Source: Pisolithus tinctorius (taxonomy: Eukaryota > Basidiomycota > Agaricomycetes > Boletales > Pisolithaceae). From it: a stretch of DNA of 64,000 nucleotides. Of this stretch, positions 33,656 through 47,446 are shown piece by piece. Position 1 is the first letter of the stretch; each line of letters starts with the position of its first letter. The stretch spans positions 310,001 to 374,000 of the forward strand of contig JANFAH010000054.1 in NCBI GenBank assembly GCA_024663395.1, in the 5' to 3' direction. The notes beneath the pieces were generated by a model, which saw only the letters and a program-made list of their open reading frames with translations, did no database searches and had not been told where the DNA came from. The position numbers were made by a program, and so were the translations under genes.

Positions 33656-36052
33656 TCAAGGTTGTAGAGATGTTATCCCTGCCTGCGTGACAAGCGGCCC
33701 ATATACTACGCAAATGAAGGGAGCGAACCATATTCCCAAAACTTCCCAATTCCAAACCGCCTGTCGTACTTCATTTGGTAGGAATACTAACCACCCCCAT
33801 GCAAGAAAAGAGTAGGCCACATACTTAGCGAGAACTACGATAGGAAGTGACGAGGATCGTGGGCGGTAAGAATGCATCAATGGAATGGCAAGCGTGATGG
33901 CAAGCATGGCTGCAAGTGAAAAATTAAGAAGAGAGGTTGTGGAGATTACGATGGATGCAAGACAAAGGTTGAATGATTTGAGGAGAAGGCTGAAGGGAGC
34001 CACCTCTGGGGTTCTGTCCGAGGGAGGGGTGAAAACGAATGGCAAAACCGCGAGTACCCCAAAAAGGAGCAGTGAAGCTGCCTGCAATTGTAGTTATGAT
34101 GAGAAGTAGTTATTGAGGCTAAATATAAATTACTTACAAACTGGTTCTTGACAAAAAATGGCGAACGAATCAATGCGAAAGCAATCAAGCCCATCACATG
34201 CGTAACCAACACAGTGAATATGGGACGCAAGACAGGACGCCGTCGCATTCTCCATCTTACCGTTTTCTCGCTTTGAATCGTGTTACTTCGGCCACCAGCT
34301 CCAGTCTCTCCCCCTTCTTTCTTGGCTGCAACATCTTGCAGCCATCCCGCATTAACCCAATCACGCAATCCAGAAATCATCATCGCCGCACTGACAAGAA
34401 CAGCACTTGGAAGGAATTTCCCTATCTTCATAAAAGTTCCTGGGCTCGTGAAGAGGTAGAAGAAGAATGAGGCGTGCAGTCGTTCCAGCAGGTTATTAGT
34501 CGTACGAAGTGTGGATTCGATTATCCTGCAGGAAGGCATAGGAAGTGAGGGTCAAATGGAAAGAACAGTATAGCATACCTCCCCAGAGCAAAAAAGCCGT
34601 GAGGTCCTGTGGCAGGAACAGCATACAGTGTGATGGCATCGATGCGGAATTTATGATATAGCCCATGGGCCCCACTGGGTTTCCCTCTCGCCTGGTAGTT
34701 AATATGTCTTGCGATATTCTTCGCCCTGTATTCAAAATCCTGCAACTGCGGACTCCGCCGCATGAAATCCGGCGCACTGGCAAGTATACTCGTTGCTTGC
34801 CAACGATCGGGAAACTCGCTAGGTTCAAGGTGGTCATAGACGACGAAGGGAACACCAGCAGTGTAATGAGAGATGAGCCGGACGGAGTTGATAAGATCTT
34901 GGTTCGGAAGCCGCCCATTGAGGCCCTCTGACTTCACTCAGTATGGTGTGTGGAAGACCGTCGAATCTGACTGACCAAAGAAAACGCCGAGATGAGAGAA
35001 TGAGTGTCCGCTGTAGTCGATATTCAGTGCAGTCCATATAACTCCCGAGGTATACTCAAGCAAGCCCGTTTCAAGATCTGAAGCACATCTCAGCAGCTAA
35101 CCGCAGCCTGGGGTTGGAGACTGACTTGGTGGTACAGTACCGTGGTAGGCATTGAGCCATGCTTGCATCCCATCAACATGACCATCTCCAATAACGAATA
35201 TGATATCCTTTGCCCACAGTGAATAATCTAAATCGTAATCGTGAAGTTGTCAGGTCGCTCGAAAAAAAAGACGTACTTTTGAGAAATGCTGCCAAGGCAA
35301 GGACGATGGATATACCTCTGAGGTTGAAAGGCTCTGCCCCAACTTCACTGCGCCATGTGGCGCTTATAACCATTGCTTCAGAAGATGGGGTCCGCGGTGA
35401 TGCCATGATAGCGTACGCATTTACTCCGGACACCGGCTACATAATTTTGCGAGTCAGTAGCACTGCAGTAGAATATCAGGTAACATACTCCGGACGATGT
35501 AGTAAAGGTGTAATTCTGGGTGGCAGCGCGAAAACCAAGATTGGCGAACTCGTCACGTATAAACTGAGCTCTCCTGCATGAAACGGTCAATGCATGGTAT
35601 AAAGAAGTGAGGAAGGGGTTGACAAACTCACTGCTCGCTCGTAGCGTTTCTGTCACGAAGCCCTTCCAGGTGGTATAGATACTGGTCGGCGCGATGCACG
35701 TCTTTCCAGTTCCAGTACGTATTTACCTGCGTCAGTCAATATCAAACAGGCCCGGACGGAATGAAATATAATACGATGAGTACTTGGGCTGGTTGTAATG
35801 CGTTTTCGTCTATGTAGGTGGGCTGGGACAGTGGCGAAATGGGGATGAGACTCATCCACAAGTAACCGGTTACGAGTAATGCAGTCCTGGAAGTTCGCCA
35901 TCAACGACCCGAACGAATGAAAGGGCGAAGTGCACGGACGTGAGCCTGGACAGATTATTGTAAATGAAAGTAGTTGCACGCTTTCGCCGTCGCAGTCTAG
36001 CCGCATTGTGGCCTCCCTGGGCGCGCTTGAGAAGGGCGCGTACTCTGTTCAT
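33656..36052 (-). CDS. GAA1: GAA1, GPI transamidase subunit
   Basis: Ten exons: 36052-35940, 35886-35784, 35726-35632, 35573-35489, 35436-35277, 35227-35126, 35077-34976, 34927-34579, 34525-34138, 34081-33656, giving 640 residues. A basic N-terminus and first membrane helix (NNLSRLTTALLVTGYLWMSL) are followed by the lumenal peptidase-like domain (PTYIDENALQPAQ, WKDVHRADQYLYHLE, GVNAYAIMASPRTPSSEAM, AKDIIFVIGDGHVDGMQAW, GRLPNQDLINS) and by several C-terminal helices. GAA1 lies in the ER transamidase that attaches GPI anchors. It converges on TAF7 with 129 bases between stops. Confidence 0.93.
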
Positions 36053-36283
36053 GTCTTTTCTTCGCTGCCAGAGCCCCGGACAGGTCACCACACAGCGTCA
36101 GAGAAACAGACGACCCCAGACAACTAGCGTAGTGGTTACATAACGGGTGGTTGGTCGGAAGCAAATCTCCCCATTAAGCGTTACAGCAGCCAGTCAGTGT
36201 CATTACACTGCAATCTCAGAGTACAACCAGCTAATAGCACGTCAGATCCTCAAGACCACCTGCAGTTACCTCTCCGCTCTGCA

Positions 36284-39200
36284 ATGCCGCAAAAGCGAAA
36301 GCGCAGACCTTCGCCGGCCCCAAAGGGTTTAGCCGCTGGGGAACAACTCAAGCGTACCAAGCTTGCAGGGAACAACTCCTCGGCATGGGGCTGGGTGGAC
36401 ATCGAAGTCTCAGATCCTTCTCAGATCACACTAGAGCATCGTCTCATGACCTGCGGTCTTTCCAGGAGAAACAGGAACCCCTTCTGCGGCAACAAGTACG
36501 TGTCCACGTCGGAGCAGTCACAACCTACAGTCACCCTAGAGCCGACGGCTGAGACTGCCAATGGTGAATCTGAGAATGATATCATCGTGGTTTCTGATGA
36601 TGAACCACCAACTTGCGCCAAGAAGGCTTGTAAAAACAACCCAAACTGCTTGAACTATCTCGGCCAAGATAAATGGGAAGACCAAGGCACGTGTCGTAAA
36701 CGCGTTTGTGGGGAGACCATCAGCACTTAACATGACTACTGACCAGGCAAGGCTAGAGAGCAGTTCCTGAAGGCTTCGGACCTGGGTTTCAATCCTATGC
36801 TCAATACTCGTGACCCGGAGTTGCCAGTTGGGCTCAAGGTATGTTGTGGCGAGGGCCCGTTTCACAGATTTCTAACCGAAAGACGACCAATATGACTGAA
36901 CAGAACCTTGGGGCAACTTGTTATGCCAATGCCTTCCTTCAGGTGCATACCAGATCTGTTACTGCTTGGAGCCTCATTCAGTGTCATTTTAAGGTGTGGT
37001 TTAGAGACTTAACTTTCAGAAATGGCATCTATCAGTGTCAACCGTTGCAAGATACTGAAAGGAAATTTGAGGTGCGTCCTATCGCTGTGCGTTGTCGGTG
37101 TCCAATGCAGTTTTGCAGGATTCTCCTATCTTTCAACTTCAAGCGACGTTTGCCGCACTCCAAGAGAGTAGACAGCGGGTGTATAACCCAGAAAAGTTCG
37201 CAGAAAGTCTCAAATTATCTACCTCCGAGCAACAGGATGCACAAGAGTTAGTAATTCGATGCCCTTAAAGCATGTAGCTCATACGTTCGCGCGTGTGTTC
37301 CACCTCTTAGGTTCTCGAAACTTTTCATGTCACACCTCGACAATGAGTTTCAGAAACAGTCCACCCCATCCTTGAAAACACTGATTTCCACCCAAGTTTG
37401 CATCCATTCCATTTTCAATTCCTGCCTAACAGGCTAACTGCCGTAGTTCCAAGGTCAGCTTGTTTATGGGACTATATGTGGCAATTGCGAAAGCAAATCC
37501 GAACGTTCGAATAACTTCCTCGAGCTCGAAATAAACATAGAGGTATTGATCTTCAACTGTTTAACCTTCTTGTGTTGATGATCAGAGCAGAACAATTCGA
37601 GGCTTGAAGATCGAATCGCCGCCTTGTTGCAAGATGAGAAGCTGACAGGCGACAACAGGTTTGCCCTCCTTGCCTTCTACACGGCAGATTTGTTGAGGTC
37701 TCGATTAGGTATCACTGCTCTCATTGTCAATCCCTCCAAGATGCGACGCGATACACAGAGCTCCGTGCTCTTCCGCCTGTGCTTCACTTCTCCCTTCTTC
37801 GCTTTGTTTATGACTTTGCCTCCATGGAGCGAAAAAAATCAAAGCATAATCTTTTGTTTCCTACGACGCTCGACATGGGGAAGTTCTTGGGGCGCAGGGC
37901 GAATATAATCAAGGATGCTCCAGAGGAAAGGGGAAGTCAGGTGTACGAATTGAAAGGTGTTTTACTGCACAAAGGTGCCAGCGCTTACCACGGACACTAC
38001 GAAGCTCAGGTTTTAGATTCTGGGTGAGTCGGACCTTCCATTGGAACGGTGATAGGAGGTCTTGAGTAAACACACTCACATAAGCTCTCCAGGTCAAAGA
38101 CATGGTTTCAATTCGACGATGAGACTGTAACAAAAGTTGCCCTTCTTGGCGAAAAGCGACATAGCAGCAGAGAAGTTATTGACATCATCAACGGGTCTAA
38201 CAAGAGGTTTGTTCTCTTCTCTCCGATTAAAATTCTTTCATCATCTCACTTAGCTTCGATTTTTGCCTTTTTCAACTGAATCTTTTCCTGTAGAAGTCAC
38301 CAACAGCCCCGCGTTCGTCCCGCAAAGAAGAGAAGGATCGAAGATAGTGAAGATGAAATTGTCGAGTGCGTGATTTGCTCATCGGAAGCGAGGGATGCTA
38401 ACAGACCCATGGCCGGATGGTTCTTCTCAGGCCAGCGTCACCACACGAGCAAGATGCGGGTTCCGATGACGGGTGAGTAAATTCAATGCAGTCGACAGAT
38501 AACCTGATTAATGACATGGCATTTCAGGGATATATTTTCGTCTAAGGATGCCTATATGCTCATATATGCTCGCAAGGAATCTCCGCCAAGTAATGTTTCG
38601 ACTTCCGCGGAACCTTGTAGTTCTTCCACCCCTTGCGTTGGCATTGACGAAACTAGCAAGACAAATGATGGCTTGGTGACCGCGACTGCAATCCCAACTC
38701 CACCCCCACGTGCCCTCGATGTCGTAAAAGCCCTGAACACTGCCCACGACGAGGCCTGCGAGCGATATCTCTCTAAGTGCGTCCCGAATGCCTATCCACG
38801 CCCGTGTCTTACTCAGTACATTTCGAACCATGGTACAGGGAGAAGGATCTCAACGAGCTATTTTCGGAACTTAGAGAATGGATGAGGAGTGTTTACCTGC
38901 ACTGGGGTGTGGAGTTTGCTGATGAGGTTTGGACATATGTTTGTCCTTCTCGGAGTATCTAATAGTGGGAATTCCAAATTAGGACTCGGTCATAGTCAGC
39001 CGAGAGGCATTGGAAGGATGGTTGTCGAAGCCGTTAACAAAGGTGAAGGACAAAAAGTCGGGTTCGCAGCCACCCGGAGACGAAACAACCGAAGTCACAA
39101 TTGTGTCTGACATTCTCTGTGAACATGCGGGACTAGATCCGCGCAAGGCTCATAACATGAAGCGTGTTTCAAAGGTAAGGGGCTGCACGCTGATTATGCC

Positions 39201-41102
39201 TGATATTTATTTTGTGTTTTAGAATGCGTACTCAAGACTTGTTTCTCGCGACGGCTTTGACAACAGTTCCGTGCGTAGTCCCACCGACGTATGCGAGACT
39301 TGCGTCAAGGAGTTATTCACGGGTGATGTAGCACACTATAGATCCTTTTATTCCCTGCTCATTATGTCCGTAGAGCGACTGTACCAAATTCGACATCCAC
39401 GGATAGTTGCCCAGTTCGATAAGGTGTGCGATGTCAGGCCAGGTGACCTTGGTTTTTGGCTTTCCAAGGCATGGTTAAAAGGTTACCAAGATGAAATCGA
39501 TATTGCATACATCTGATACAACATCGACTAGATTGGAGGTTGCAGAGGCCCAGGATGCACGTTCCCCTGCATGGCGATGCAGCTCCAGATTCTGCAGAGT
39601 TTCGCGGCCACGTACGATGCGAACACGATCAACTGTCACTCGTTTCAACAGCTCGTCGAAGTATATCCAAAGAGGTGAGCGCTCATAGATGGGGGAAGTT
39701 GTGTGATGGGGCAACAACGTCTGATTAGGCACGCGATATCCTCATGGACATCTTCCCATACTGGCGGCCCCTCTCGACAGCAGAAGCAGTCTGTGCGACA
39801 TGCGAAGCCATCATCAACAGTTCCAAGGAAGATAAGCGTGAACTGCGCAGAAAGGCTGAGGATGAGAAGGTCACCTCCAACTTATGAAACTCACGAACGA
39901 TGTGTTCATTTCCGACTATGCTCCGACAGGCACGGCTGCGACACATGTATGACAACGCATTAATAGGAAACACCCTCCTACTCGAGAACGTTCCTTGCGC
40001 AGTGATCTCTGCTCATTTTGTGCGACTGTGGCGTAAATGGCTCGGTCGGCCCACAGATATCCCTCGTCCCGATCTGGTCGAAACCTCCACTCTGTTTTGT
40101 GAACACGGTAACCTTGTATTCGACCCCAACGCACCAAATGACTGGGACTGCAACATTGCGCTCATTCAATTGAGCGAGTGGGTCGTTTTGGAAGGACTGT
40201 GAGTAATTCTACTTGGCTCCGTCAAGTTTGTTGTGATCATTTGTCTTTTTTGCCGCAGCTATCGCTGCGGGCCAGTTGTTTCCGTAGAGAAGAGGATGGT
40301 AGAAGATCCGAGTGGCTTTCTTGATACCAAATTTATTCATCCCATTCCCGTGTGTCACGATTGTCGTATGAGAAGGTGACATACCCTGTGCAGAATGTGT
40401 GTTGTAATGGGCGCTTATTGTCTTCTACTTTCAGGCGTTCGAGTTACGAGCTCACCGACATCACCGTGCGCTTCCTAAGTGGTCGTGGACATACTGAACA
40501 GAACCCCGCTCCGCAGTACCGAGCTGGGGAGAGCTGCAAGTCTGAGTCTACATCGGTCGGATTACGATCGTCAACGGGTCTGAGACAGTCCAAGCGTATT
40601 CGTCAGGGGCGAACCAGGCGAGAGAGTGCCAGGTTGACGGTGTCCAAGTCCACGACTGTAAAGGATATGAAGATTATGGTAAGCGTAATTAGAGGTATCT
40701 CCGGTTGAGATCTTTTGACTTCATGATGCCAATTAGATCCAGGATGTTTTGAAAATCCCGACGATATGCCAGAGACTTTTCTACAAAAACGAGGAATTGG
40801 AGGACAGTTCTACCACAGTTGAATCGCTGGGTATCCTGATGAACGATATGCTGGATCTCCGAGAAGAAGGTGGAGATGAGGAAAGCGATGGCGGTCCGCG
40901 CAAGCGGCGGGCAGAGGAGAAAGGTTTTGGCGGGACCCTCTTGGCAACATCATCTCTCGCGAACCTACCGTGGGATGCTGGGACTAGTTCTGAAGGGGAG
41001 CCCCCGCACGAGGCAACGAGAGCGTGTCCGACTTGCACCTACGACAACCCAACAGAGAACAGCGTATGCGATGTCTGTCAAAGTCAATTGGTTGGAACGT
41101 AA
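36284..41102 (+). CDS. USP48: USP48-like ubiquitin carboxyl-terminal hydrolase
   Basis: Twenty-two exons join to 1199 residues: 36284-36686, 36747-36838, 36904-36942, 36994-37071, 37119-37246, 37311-37395, 37447-37542, 37591-37658, 37709-38023, 38093-38206, 38294-38365, 38431-38472, 38528-38776, 38839-38926, 38983-39174, 39223-39481, 39532-39674, 39729-39869, 39930-40198, 40259-40375, 40435-40678, 40737-41102. The catalytic Cys is in NLGATCYANAFLQ and the His in ASAYHGHYEAQV. DUSP-like segments (GDLGFWLSKAWLKDWR) and a C-terminal ubiquitin-like region (IPTICQRLFYKNEEL) match USP48. A RanBP2-type zinc finger (CPTCTYDNPTENSVCDVC) ends the protein. Intron 1 appears to be GC-AG; a GT donor five bases later is the alternative. 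Confidence 0.9.
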
Positions 41103-41324
41103 CAATGGACATTCCTGGTATCTTATAGGAGTACAGATAATGCTTAATCGATCGTCCCTACAAGCATAGTTGGCATGAAGATGAAAAGATGGAAAGTGCA
41201 AGGAGTCTATGATTCTTGAGTGAAAAACGCAACGCGCTCCAAGAGAAAGGAACAAAACACAAGTCCCAAAGCCTATGTAACACCCCTGGAAACCTACTAT
41301 GAAAGCCCGGAACTAAATGAGCCC

Positions 41325-44300
41325 TCACGAAAGTCGGCTAAAATCTGCCAAAGGAACGGTAGGGATAGTGGTAGAATTAACTGGAGCAACCAGGCCGAGG
41401 GAGAACGACGCCGTCGGGAGGCTACCTGTTGACTGCAGTAGTGCCGCAGTGTCCATGGGCAGTGTCCGTTGTGACGGGTCAAGCACCGGCACTGGTGGGT
41501 TTACTGGGGCTCGAATCTGTTGCTGAAGAAGGGAACTGGCCGTTATTAGCACATCTACTTCGCTCGATAAGGGCCCAGTAATCTCCACTGCTTGGGCAAC
41601 GGCGGATTGCGTAGCTACGGAAACTTCGTTGACGGTTACGGCTGCAGGTGGTGGTGGTAGCCCAACAGACATCTGACTTACAGCGGCTGCCGACCGATCA
41701 GCAGCCACTTGGCGAGCAGCCTGAAAAACAACTTGCTGAGCCGCCGCTGCCAAAACGCTGGGCTCTGGTACCGAGACGTCTGTGCGTTGCCCTGTGACCT
41801 CTTGGTCAAACGCCTTAGCGGTCATGGTAAGCACGTGCTGTTGCTTCGCCAGCGCTTGAAGCTCATGTCCAGGGTCGCTCGCGTTATTGGTTGATGCAAT
41901 GACTTGCGATTGCGCTTCCTGTGCAACTCGGTGGGCTGCCGTGGCAAGCACTTGCATGACCTGGGCATCGTGCGTCGTGACAGGAGGCGCAGGTGGGGCT
42001 AGGACAGGTGCCTGCGTCCTTAATGACCTGGTATTTATATTATCAGAACGGCTACCAGGAGTGAGGTTGGGGCCGCAAACCTGGGTGGTGTGATAGACTG
42101 AGCAATGCCGTCGATAGAAACGCGCTTAGGTCTGTGCACGTCACCATTCATCGAACCGCGCCGGGACCCAGAGAATGATGTGTCCAGGGTCGAAACAGGT
42201 GCGACATTTAGGTGGAACGTCTGAGTAAGTCTTTCCTCGACGCCATCCTGCACGAACTGCTCCCTCTCGTATCAGACACTCCATCGACGATGTAGAACAT
42301 TTCCACAACTTACATGCGCTTCGACGGTGATATCACAACTCTCCGCGTCTGGGGTAGGGGTACCTTGCAAAACATCTCCCTCCCACGACAGCCAAGAGGG
42401 AAGAGAGGGTGAACTATAAGTAACGTTCAAGTTCGCTCGTGATGCTTGGGGATCCCAAATACGAGGAGCCCAAGACCATCGCAAACCCATGTAGGCCACG
42501 CTGGGTGGTGAGCCCGCAAGCCTTCTGTAAAAGGGCCGGAAGGCCCATCCCCCATCTGGATTCTTCTTTGCGTCTATATTCCATATATGGTTACCTTTTG
42601 ATTTTGTCTTCTTCCCCTCTTCATTGAACCGGGAGATGTAAGGTTGACTCCAAAGGTAGTTTCGTATCTGTGGTAATCTCATAATGAATGTGAAGAAGCC
42701 GTCCAATAAGAAAACTAACCTTCTTCATGGGAATTTTTTCTTCCGGATAACCTTGCTTCGCAAGCTGTAAAATCATTTTTTTAATACCGTACTGCAAGAT
42801 TAAAGTGAGAAGGAAACATACCTCTTCGAGGAACGCATTAGTAAAGGCCTGAATACGAAATTTGAATGGTCGGAAGTCGGGAGATTCGTCCAACCGCTGC
42901 ATCTTCTTCGCCATCAGAGTTTGATGAATAGGTTCACCCTTGGCGTCCGTAGCCTCCACTGTAATCCCGGCGGTCAGAGGCATTTCCTAACTGGGAGCGT
43001 TAACGACCACTTACAATTTGAGCAGATATTGTTCAAGAACTCGAAGAAGATACGATCAACTTCCGCACGGTACTCTTGGGGGACCTCGTTCCCATGTGAA
43101 GTTGCTGGTGGTATGTTCTCCGTTGAATGCCTGGTTGCCAGAGTGCCCGGTCGGCCATTGAGAGCGTTCGCAGGCCAGGGAGCCTGGGCAGTAGTTGAAT
43201 CAGGACTAAATGACTGCACGCTTGCAGGATCTGCAAAATCGGAATCGTTTTCGTTTTCACCTTCCTGGGAAGACGCGGGGCTATGGGCACCCTGGACTGG
43301 AGCTACTGGTGGGAGGGAAGCAGGTTTCAAGAAGTCTAGGGCCCCTGAAGCCCGGGGAACCTCAGGTAGGCCGAACGCAAAGGTGTTACCGTAACTGTTA
43401 GTGAACGAGCCTGATCGTGAAACTCTACCGACAGGTGGGCTAATCCCTGAAGTCGTGGCGAGGGGTCGTGCCTGCGTAGGAGCAGTTGAAAATGAGGCAG
43501 CTTGTGAGAACATAATCGGTCCTAGGGCTCCGCTAGTGCTGGGTATAGGATGAAAATTGGAAGGATTGCTAAACGAACTTCCTGAAACTGTGTGCTGGTG
43601 GTTCCGCTGTGGTACAGTTGTGACGCCGTCAGACCACGAAGATCCGACAGTCGTAGCAGGGGTAAACTGAGATGGATGTACCACTGAGGTAGTCATCGCT
43701 GAAGTTGCAACAAAGTCAGTTGAAACAGGAGGGGCCGCCGTCGCCGAAATAGGTATGGGTATGTCTGGTATCGATGGTTGAGGCTGGTGAGAAAGTAGCG
43801 TAAAGGCAGGGTGGGGAGGACCAGCAGAACTCGTCGGCCGTGATGCGGGTTGCGAGGGGGGATTCGCCGAAGCGAATGATGGCCCAGTGCGGGAGTCAGG
43901 TACAGACGAAGCGACTGACGACGAGAATACAGGAGGATTGGTTACGGGAACAGGAACAAAGTGAATAGATGTATCCTCTTGCGGTTCTCGCTTCAAAGCT
44001 TTCTGAACCCGATCACCAGCCATTGACGAAGCGCACCGCTTGCGCGACAGGTCAGAACCATCACCATTACTCAGAGCGTCCAACGGGCCCGACTCTTGGC
44101 TTCCTGCTGGGGAGGAAAATTGCATGACAGGCTTGCCAACGTCTTGTGGGCCGCTAACTACTGGGTTACGAGCGGGAGGAGAAATGCTGCATTTCGTACC
44201 CACCGCCGAATACCCTGAGTAGCGCCTTGGGGACGACGTTCGCGACATCGATGGCGGGTCTGATATTTGAGTGGCAGCAATAAGCTCAGATACCATATTG

Positions 44301-45157
44301 ATAGTTTTCTTGAGTTCATCTATTCTCGCCTCTGCTTCGAAACCCTGACCAAGAGAACAGGCGGCACTCGCGGATTGCGCCGTCTGAGCAATGCTGTGTC
44401 ACAAAGTACCGATTGAGCAATTGCTTTAGGTCGACAATTCGGCAGCATATACTTACGTCTTAAGCATGTCCCCGACAACCATGAGGCTCGTGTCCGAGGG
44501 TGCGTCCGGAGACGTGTCCCTGGCACCCAAGCAGGAACCATTGGTGTCTCGAGGCGGGAAGACAAAGGAGGGTTCCTGGGTGATTGGGGGTGCCGCAGCG
44601 CTCAAAGAGGAGAAAGAGACGTCAGAGCCGGAACTGAGTAGGGTACTAGAAGGGGATGCGGAGAGGGAGCATGGAGGATTGGAGGTGGCAATCATAGCAG
44701 TGGATGGGTCTGGTATTGTGGAGGTCGGGGAGATGGGGAATGCGGAGGATATACCGAGGACGGGCTGAGCCCCGGAGGGAGGACTTGTGGTCGCTAAGGG
44801 GCGGACAGGGAGATGGGTATCGAGGGGAGAAAAGGAGACTGCTGGAGGGAAATCAGAAAGAAGACCGGGGAGAGGAGGACAGACAGCAGCAGCAGTCTGT
44901 GGAGGGTTTAGAGGATCCATGGGTGAAATGCCAGCAGAAGGGGGTGACGCGGTATCGGGTAGCGGGATATGTAAGGTGGCGGGGTCTACAGCAGAATGAG
45001 GATACATGGCCAGCGGGTCGTGCTGGGCCTGAGCTTGAAGCTGGAGGGGATCTGGTGCATGTGCAGGTGGCACTGGCCCGATTGATGGGAAGCTCTGCTG
45101 CATGGCGTCTGCGGGCGATGGGATTGGACTCGTGTGCATGGAGTCTGGAACGGACAT
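41325..45157 (-). CDS. Large Ser/Pro/Ala-rich protein of unknown function
   Basis: Seven exons: 45157-44457, 44393-43015, 42958-42822, 42764-42720, 42667-42314, 42256-42081, 42027-41325, giving 1164 residues. The first 650 residues are low-complexity Ser/Pro/Thr. A compact conserved-looking block follows (residues about 680-900): GGWAFRPFYRRLAGSPPSVA, LRWSWAPRIWDPQASRANL, SLPSWLSWEGDVLQGTP and a beta-like QDGVEERLTQTFHLNV. The last 230 residues are Ala/Gln-rich and helical. This resembles regulatory or scaffold proteins, but I do not recognise the family. Regular GT-AG introns and the clean frame make the gene itself secure. Confidence 0.7.
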
Positions 45158-45876
45158 GGCTCACTTCACCAGTCAAGTCAGCAGACCAGCAACAAGCACC
45201 CGACTAATACCCAGTCTACCTTGACCGAAAAAGAAGAGAAAAAATGAATGAATGAAAGATAGCAGGCGCGTTGATCGTCGATGGCAGTCACTTCGAAATG
45301 AAAGGTATCAGCACCCGGTCAACATGGAATCGCAGGAAAGTACGTTGTGACGAGCCCCAGCCGACGACACAAAACAACAACACGCAAGTATATGTCTGAT
45401 TTGCCTTTCTGTTATTTTTTTTTTTTCTTCTGTAAGACGCAATTTACAGCGCGCACGTCGACCCGGGCATGCCACACTGTCACACGTCACACGATTCAAT
45501 ATTCCCTCGTCACAGGCACACACCATCAGGCATCATTATTACATAATCAAAACAAAGAATTTTTTAAGGTTATCGGCATCCCCTTTGGGACCACATCATG
45601 AAATTATGTAATCAACCACGGTCATGTGATCTCCGCCCGCTCCTCGGGATACTGTATCTCCTGCTGGATCTGCAACGTGTATGCGTATTACCTCGCTGTA
45701 CATACATCCTTACAGAACGTCGTCTGTCAAGAACTTTCCAAACCCGCTTGTCATCAGCAACCACTGGCCACGCAGGCACCTCACTGATGACATGATGCAG
45801 CTCGCCTGGAGGATCGTTCATGCGTAACCCGGTCGCACTTGCTTGCGTTGATACCGTCAGCCCTGCCCAATCTCCA
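45158..45876. other. Intergenic stretch, no gene seen
   Basis: Lies upstream of the 1164-residue gene and downstream of LUC7. It has a run of 14 T at about 45415-45428 and scattered short frames on both strands with no motif. It presumably holds the first promoter and the LUC7 3' end. Confidence 0.5.
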
Positions 45877-47176
45877 TCAGTAACGTCTACGACCAGGAGA
45901 TCGTGATCGTTCACGATCTCTCCGCCGATCACTGAACAGCCAACGATGTCACTTCAGTCACCTCCCTTTGGGGAAAAACTAATCTCGACTCACTCATATC
46001 GAGACGATGAATGTCTCTCATATCCTCTCTCACGGTCCCGATCCCGGTCGTCACGTGAAGCCCGGTGATCGCCTACACGTTCACTGCCTGCCCTCCCAGA
46101 GGCCCCCGGCGGCCCTCCGGAAACTGACCCCGAGGCCGGCGCAGTCATCTTGCGCTTTTCCCTTTCTTCCCGAAACTTGGAAAGCATATTCCGCAGTTCA
46201 TGGTAACCCAAATGCATCTGTCACACACACACACACACACGTCAGCTTCCATTCCCTTCACTCCCACTAGCCCTGAAACAGCTTGCCTTTCCGCCAAAGT
46301 GGTCCGCGAGCCGGCGATCCGAATCCAGCACAGATAGATATGCACCGCACACATCACAAACACGAAGCTTTTGATGTCCGGATGCTCCGGATGTGTCTGT
46401 GAGTTGTTGAAGTTCACGCTAGAATCACAATCCCTTCCTGTCACCACGCGCCAAATGCACAAAGTAATATGACCAACCTCTTTCTCCGCTTTCTCACTCT
46501 TCAGCGCCTCGATGGCAGCCATCTCCCTCATTGATTCTTCCACCTTTCCCTGTTCACCTGTGTGAGAGAGAAAATTAAAGTTTAGCAACAAAGGCCCTCA
46601 TGTCGTTCGGAATATCACAGAACCCGCACCTAGAGTCTCGATCTTCTCCGTACCACCCTGAATAGCCAATTCAATTTCAGCAATCTCCCTCATTAAATTG
46701 GTCGTCTTTGCATTCTCTTCCGGAGTCTTTTCCAGCCTCCGATGTGCAGCCCTGATCCTCCTGTCACACTCGTCCACGAATGCAAATATATTCGCTTCGT
46801 ATTCCATTTGGAACTTGTGGAAAATAGGATCGTTCGGATTCGCCTCCCTAGCCGCAAGGAACTCGGTTTTCAACCGTTCCGTGTGTGATTTCGGACATGC
46901 ACCAAGATCCATTTTCTGGGTAACACCTAGATAAGCTGTCATTGACAGCAGGAACACGAAGGATACCCACTGTATTCGTGAAAAGAGTATGCGGACATGT
47001 GCCACAAAGGAAGTTACGACAGACTTTTTCATCCGACCATACCAGGTTCGCGTTGGCGACACCCATGGCCTCAGGACCCATCATTTGCTGCACAAGACGT
47101 CAGCATGTTTTGCGCGGAGACAGCGGAGACAACGCACCTCCAAGAGCTTCCTTTGCATTTCAGCGAGTCGACCCAT
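45877..47176 (-). CDS. LUC7: LUC7-like U1 snRNP protein
   Basis: Seven exons: 47176-47138, 47087-46971, 46915-46630, 46557-46478, 46418-46287, 46217-45994, 45931-45877, giving 310 residues. The first zinc finger spans VCRNFLCGTCPHTLF to DLGACPKSHTERLK; the second is RVCDVCGAYLSVLDSDRRLA with HFGGKMHLGY. A coiled coil lies between and an Arg/Asp/Ser tail ends SRSPGRRRY. Luc7 stabilises the U1 snRNP at the 5' splice site. Intron 5 starts with GC (AAG then gcaagc) and ends in a (TG)n tract before the acceptor. The last exon was chosen because it gives the expected RS-type ending. Confidence 0.93.
46222..46240. repeat. (CA)n microsatellite
   Basis: About nine CA units on the plus strand within LUC7 intron 5; on the coding strand it is a (TG)n run directly before the 3' splice site. 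Confidence 0.85.
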
Positions 47177-47446
47177 GTTGACTAGACAAGAGCTGGACCG
47201 TGTCTTCGTTCGTCGAGCGTCGGTTCGAGTACAAGCTTGGACGACGTTTCGTTGTTTGTCGTTGTGGCAGGTGGTGTCAAACATGGCCAAACAAACTCTA
47301 GCGACCGTAATATTGGTATTAGCTCTAGTGAACAGCATTGAACACAGAGATGGATATGGGAATGTACATTATACTGACAAAGTCCACTTGCTGTACGTAC
47401 AAAAGTCATGCAGAAAAGTCGTGAAGTGCAATCGAAAAAAAAAAGC

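Noticed and set aside
36681..36746. GT donor (gtcgta) as the first USP48-like intron start instead of GC
   Set aside because: Also in frame, but adds residues that break the expected WEDQGKARE run; kept only as an alternative.
42921..43394. Plus-strand 157-codon frame opposite the 1164-residue gene
   Set aside because: No splice or motif support, and the minus-strand gene is continuous there.
44704..45207. Plus-strand 167-codon Gly/Glu/Arg-rich frame
   Set aside because: Antisense of the Ser/Pro/Ala-rich first exon of the 1164-residue gene.
45415..45428. Poly-T run as a Pol III terminator
   Set aside because: No tRNA-like or A/B-box structure found upstream on the same strand.
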